Source: G965216695 sp965216695
GTDB lineage: Bacteria; Pseudomonadota; Gammaproteobacteria; Pseudomonadales; Azotimanducaceae
Direction of reading: 5' to 3'
NCBI GenBank assembly: GCA_965216695.1
Contig: OZ244212.1
Span: 1,364,001-1,428,000, forward strand
Length of the DNA: 64,000 nucleotides
Shown: one piece after another, positions 62,831 to 64,000 of the stretch
Layout: each line of letters opens with the position of its first letter
How positions within the stretch are numbered: the stretch's first letter is position 1
Made by a program: the position numbers and the translations under genes
Notes under the pieces: model-generated
Told to the model about the DNA's origin: nothing
The model's input: only the letters and a program-made list of their open reading frames with translations
Database searches by the model: none

Positions 62831-64000
62831 TTCTTCTGGTATCCGTCGCGCAGACCCACGATCCGATTGAACGTGCGCGGCAGTTCCGGATCCGCTGAGA
62901 AATAACCCTGCCGCTCGAATTGCAGACGTTCGATATTCTGTTCGATAACCGCCGGCTCAACGCGCGCATCGTATTCGATCAACGAGTTGGGATTGAGATG
63001 GTTGCGCCAGTCGGTGCCGGACGGTGTCGGATGCACGAATAGCGGCTCGTAGGCCCGCACCCGAACCGGCTCGGCCGATGCATCCACCCAGTGAATCACG
63101 CCTTTGGGTTTCAAGCCGCTGGTGTCGTTGCCGCTACGTGACGCGGGTTCATAACGGCAATGCAGCGCTACGATGTTCCCGGACGCGTCACGCTCCACAT
63201 CATCGCAGCGGATGATGTACGCGTAGCGCAAGCGGACGATGCCCCCCGGCGTGAGACGCTTGAATCCTTTCGGCGGCGCTTCGGCGAAATCACTTCGTTC
63301 GATGAACAACTCACGTGAAAACGGCAGCTCGCGCACCCCCTGGTCCGCTTTGGGGTGCCATGGCCCGCTGAGCGCGTCGTGCGCCTGTTCGGGGTAGTTG
63401 GTCAGAATCACCCTCAATGGCTCCAAAACCGCCATCGCGCGGGGCACACGACTTTCGAGAAACTGACGCACGCAAAAATCGAAGAGGGCCAGTTCGACCA
63501 CATTGTCCTGGCGGGTCACGCCAATGCGCGCGCAGAAATCCCGGATAGCTTCCGGTGGGACGCCGCGGCGGCGCATTCCCGCGAGCGTCGGCAGGCGCGG
63601 ATCGTCCCAGCCATCGACAATCCGCTCGGCAACGAGTTCGTTCAGGACGCGCTTACTCATGACGGTGTATTCGAGATTCAGTCGCGAGAACTCGATCTGC
63701 GGAGGCCGGACGTTGCTCTGGATGCTTTCCAGCACCCAGTCGTACAGCGGTCGATGATCCGCAAATTCCAGCGTGCACAACGAGTGCGTTACGCCTTCCA
63801 GCGCATCGCAGACGCAGTGCGTGAAATCGTACGTCGGGTAGATCACCCAAGCGTCTCCGGTGCGGTGGTGTTGTGCATGCCGGATCCGATACAGAACCGG
63901 GTCCCGCATGTTCACGTTGGCGGCTTGCATGTCGATGCGTGCCCGCAGTACGTGCTCGCCATCCGCAAAATCACCGTTGCGCATGCGCTCGAACAGTTCC
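62827..64000 (-). CDS. glnS: glutaminyl-tRNA synthetase, 5'-truncated by window edge
   Basis: At least 391 residues of the C-terminal part, open to the window edge. The KMSKS-like motif appears as VMSKRVLNEL, preceded by RPPQIEFSRLNLEYT, and QIEFSRLNL is the GlnRS-specific block. The anticodon-binding beta-barrels follow (FERSDFAEAPPKGFKRLTPG and onward). The N-terminal HIGH domain lies outside. It joins Gln to tRNA-Gln. Confidence 0.95.
   Translation of the reverse strand, partial: ELFERMRNGDFADGEHVLRARIDMQAANVNMRDPVLYRIRHAQHHRTGDAWVIYPTYDFTHCVCDALEGVTHSLCTLEFADHRPLYDWVLESIQSNVRPPQIEFSRLNLEYTVMSKRVLNELVAERIVDGWDDPRLPTLAGMRRRGVPPEAIRDFCARIGVTRQDNVVELALFDFCVRQFLESRVPRAMAVLEPLRVILTNYPEQAHDALSGPWHPKADQGVRELPFSRELFIERSDFAEAPPKGFKRLTPGGIVRLRYAYIIRCDDVERDASGNIVALHCRYEPASRSGNDTSGLKPKGVIHWVDASAEPVRVRAYEPLFVHPTPSGTDWRNHLNPNSLIEYDARVEPAVIEQNIERLQFERQGYFSADPELPRTFNRIVGLRDGYQKK

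Overview
The window is one contiguous stretch of a GC-rich chromosome, most likely from a free-living gammaproteobacterium rich in acyl-CoA metabolism. The clues are an E. coli-type SOS box (CTG-N10-CAG), a tRNA-Arg(TCG) with encoded CCA, several TonB/lipoprotein-type envelope proteins, XrtA/PEP-CTERM exopolysaccharide genes, and three acyl-CoA dehydrogenase-type flavoproteins. No phage, integrase, IS transposase, rRNA or CRISPR array is visible. Both ends cut genes: an AsmA-family protein on the left and glutaminyl-tRNA synthetase (glnS) on the right.

Layout: 1-2030 is the end of an AsmA gene. 2055-6325 is a tight minus-strand catabolic operon (amidohydrolase, ThDP enzyme, small conserved protein, acyl-CoA dehydrogenase), divergent from a luciferase-like monooxygenase (6514-7749). 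7767-9926 holds a methyltransferase and small envelope or hypothetical proteins. 9980-12998 is a PdxA-like dehydrogenase / Zn alcohol dehydrogenase / FAH-family operon. A near-consensus LexA box inside a promoter (13072-13100) drives a small four-cysteine protein at 13126, followed by an LCAT-like lipoprotein lipase. 14921-21141 carries a HTH regulator, malic enzyme, a GltB-like FMN enzyme and an acetolactate-synthase-like enzyme.

21179-23952 is the most notable system: a DoxX protein, a Cys-rich secreted precursor with two near-identical core repeats, a DUF692 (MNIO) enzyme and a DUF2063 partner. This is the layout of a bufferin-type copper-binding RiPP operon, here with a tandemly duplicated core. 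24004-26506 is a GbsR/MarR regulator - membrane protein - desaturase operon, with a 24-bp perfect palindrome in the divergent promoter that also faces a flavin monooxygenase gene. 27586-33422 holds GFA, DUF4259, shikimate-kinase-like, M14/AstE-like, GCS2-like, SGNH and other genes. 33453-35858 is a TonB-dependent receptor.

36016-40181: a RibBA homologue whose GTP cyclohydrolase II half has lost its zinc and catalytic residues (RibBX type), a GFA protein, then katG bracketed by two giant palindromes that share the same arm, ending at the tRNA-Arg 3' end. 40245-51463 is catabolic and housekeeping: D-aminoacylase, asparaginase, acyltransferase, sucrase/ferredoxin-like, acyl-CoA dehydrogenase, a MoxR-VWA pair, and a MaoC / CitE / enoyl-CoA hydratase operon. 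52133-58955 is a partial XrtA/PEP-CTERM exopolysaccharide locus (Wza-like exporter, outer-membrane barrel, PrsT) without an exosortase in view. The window ends with CinA-like, TraB/GumN, SDR, HMG-CoA lyase and glnS genes.
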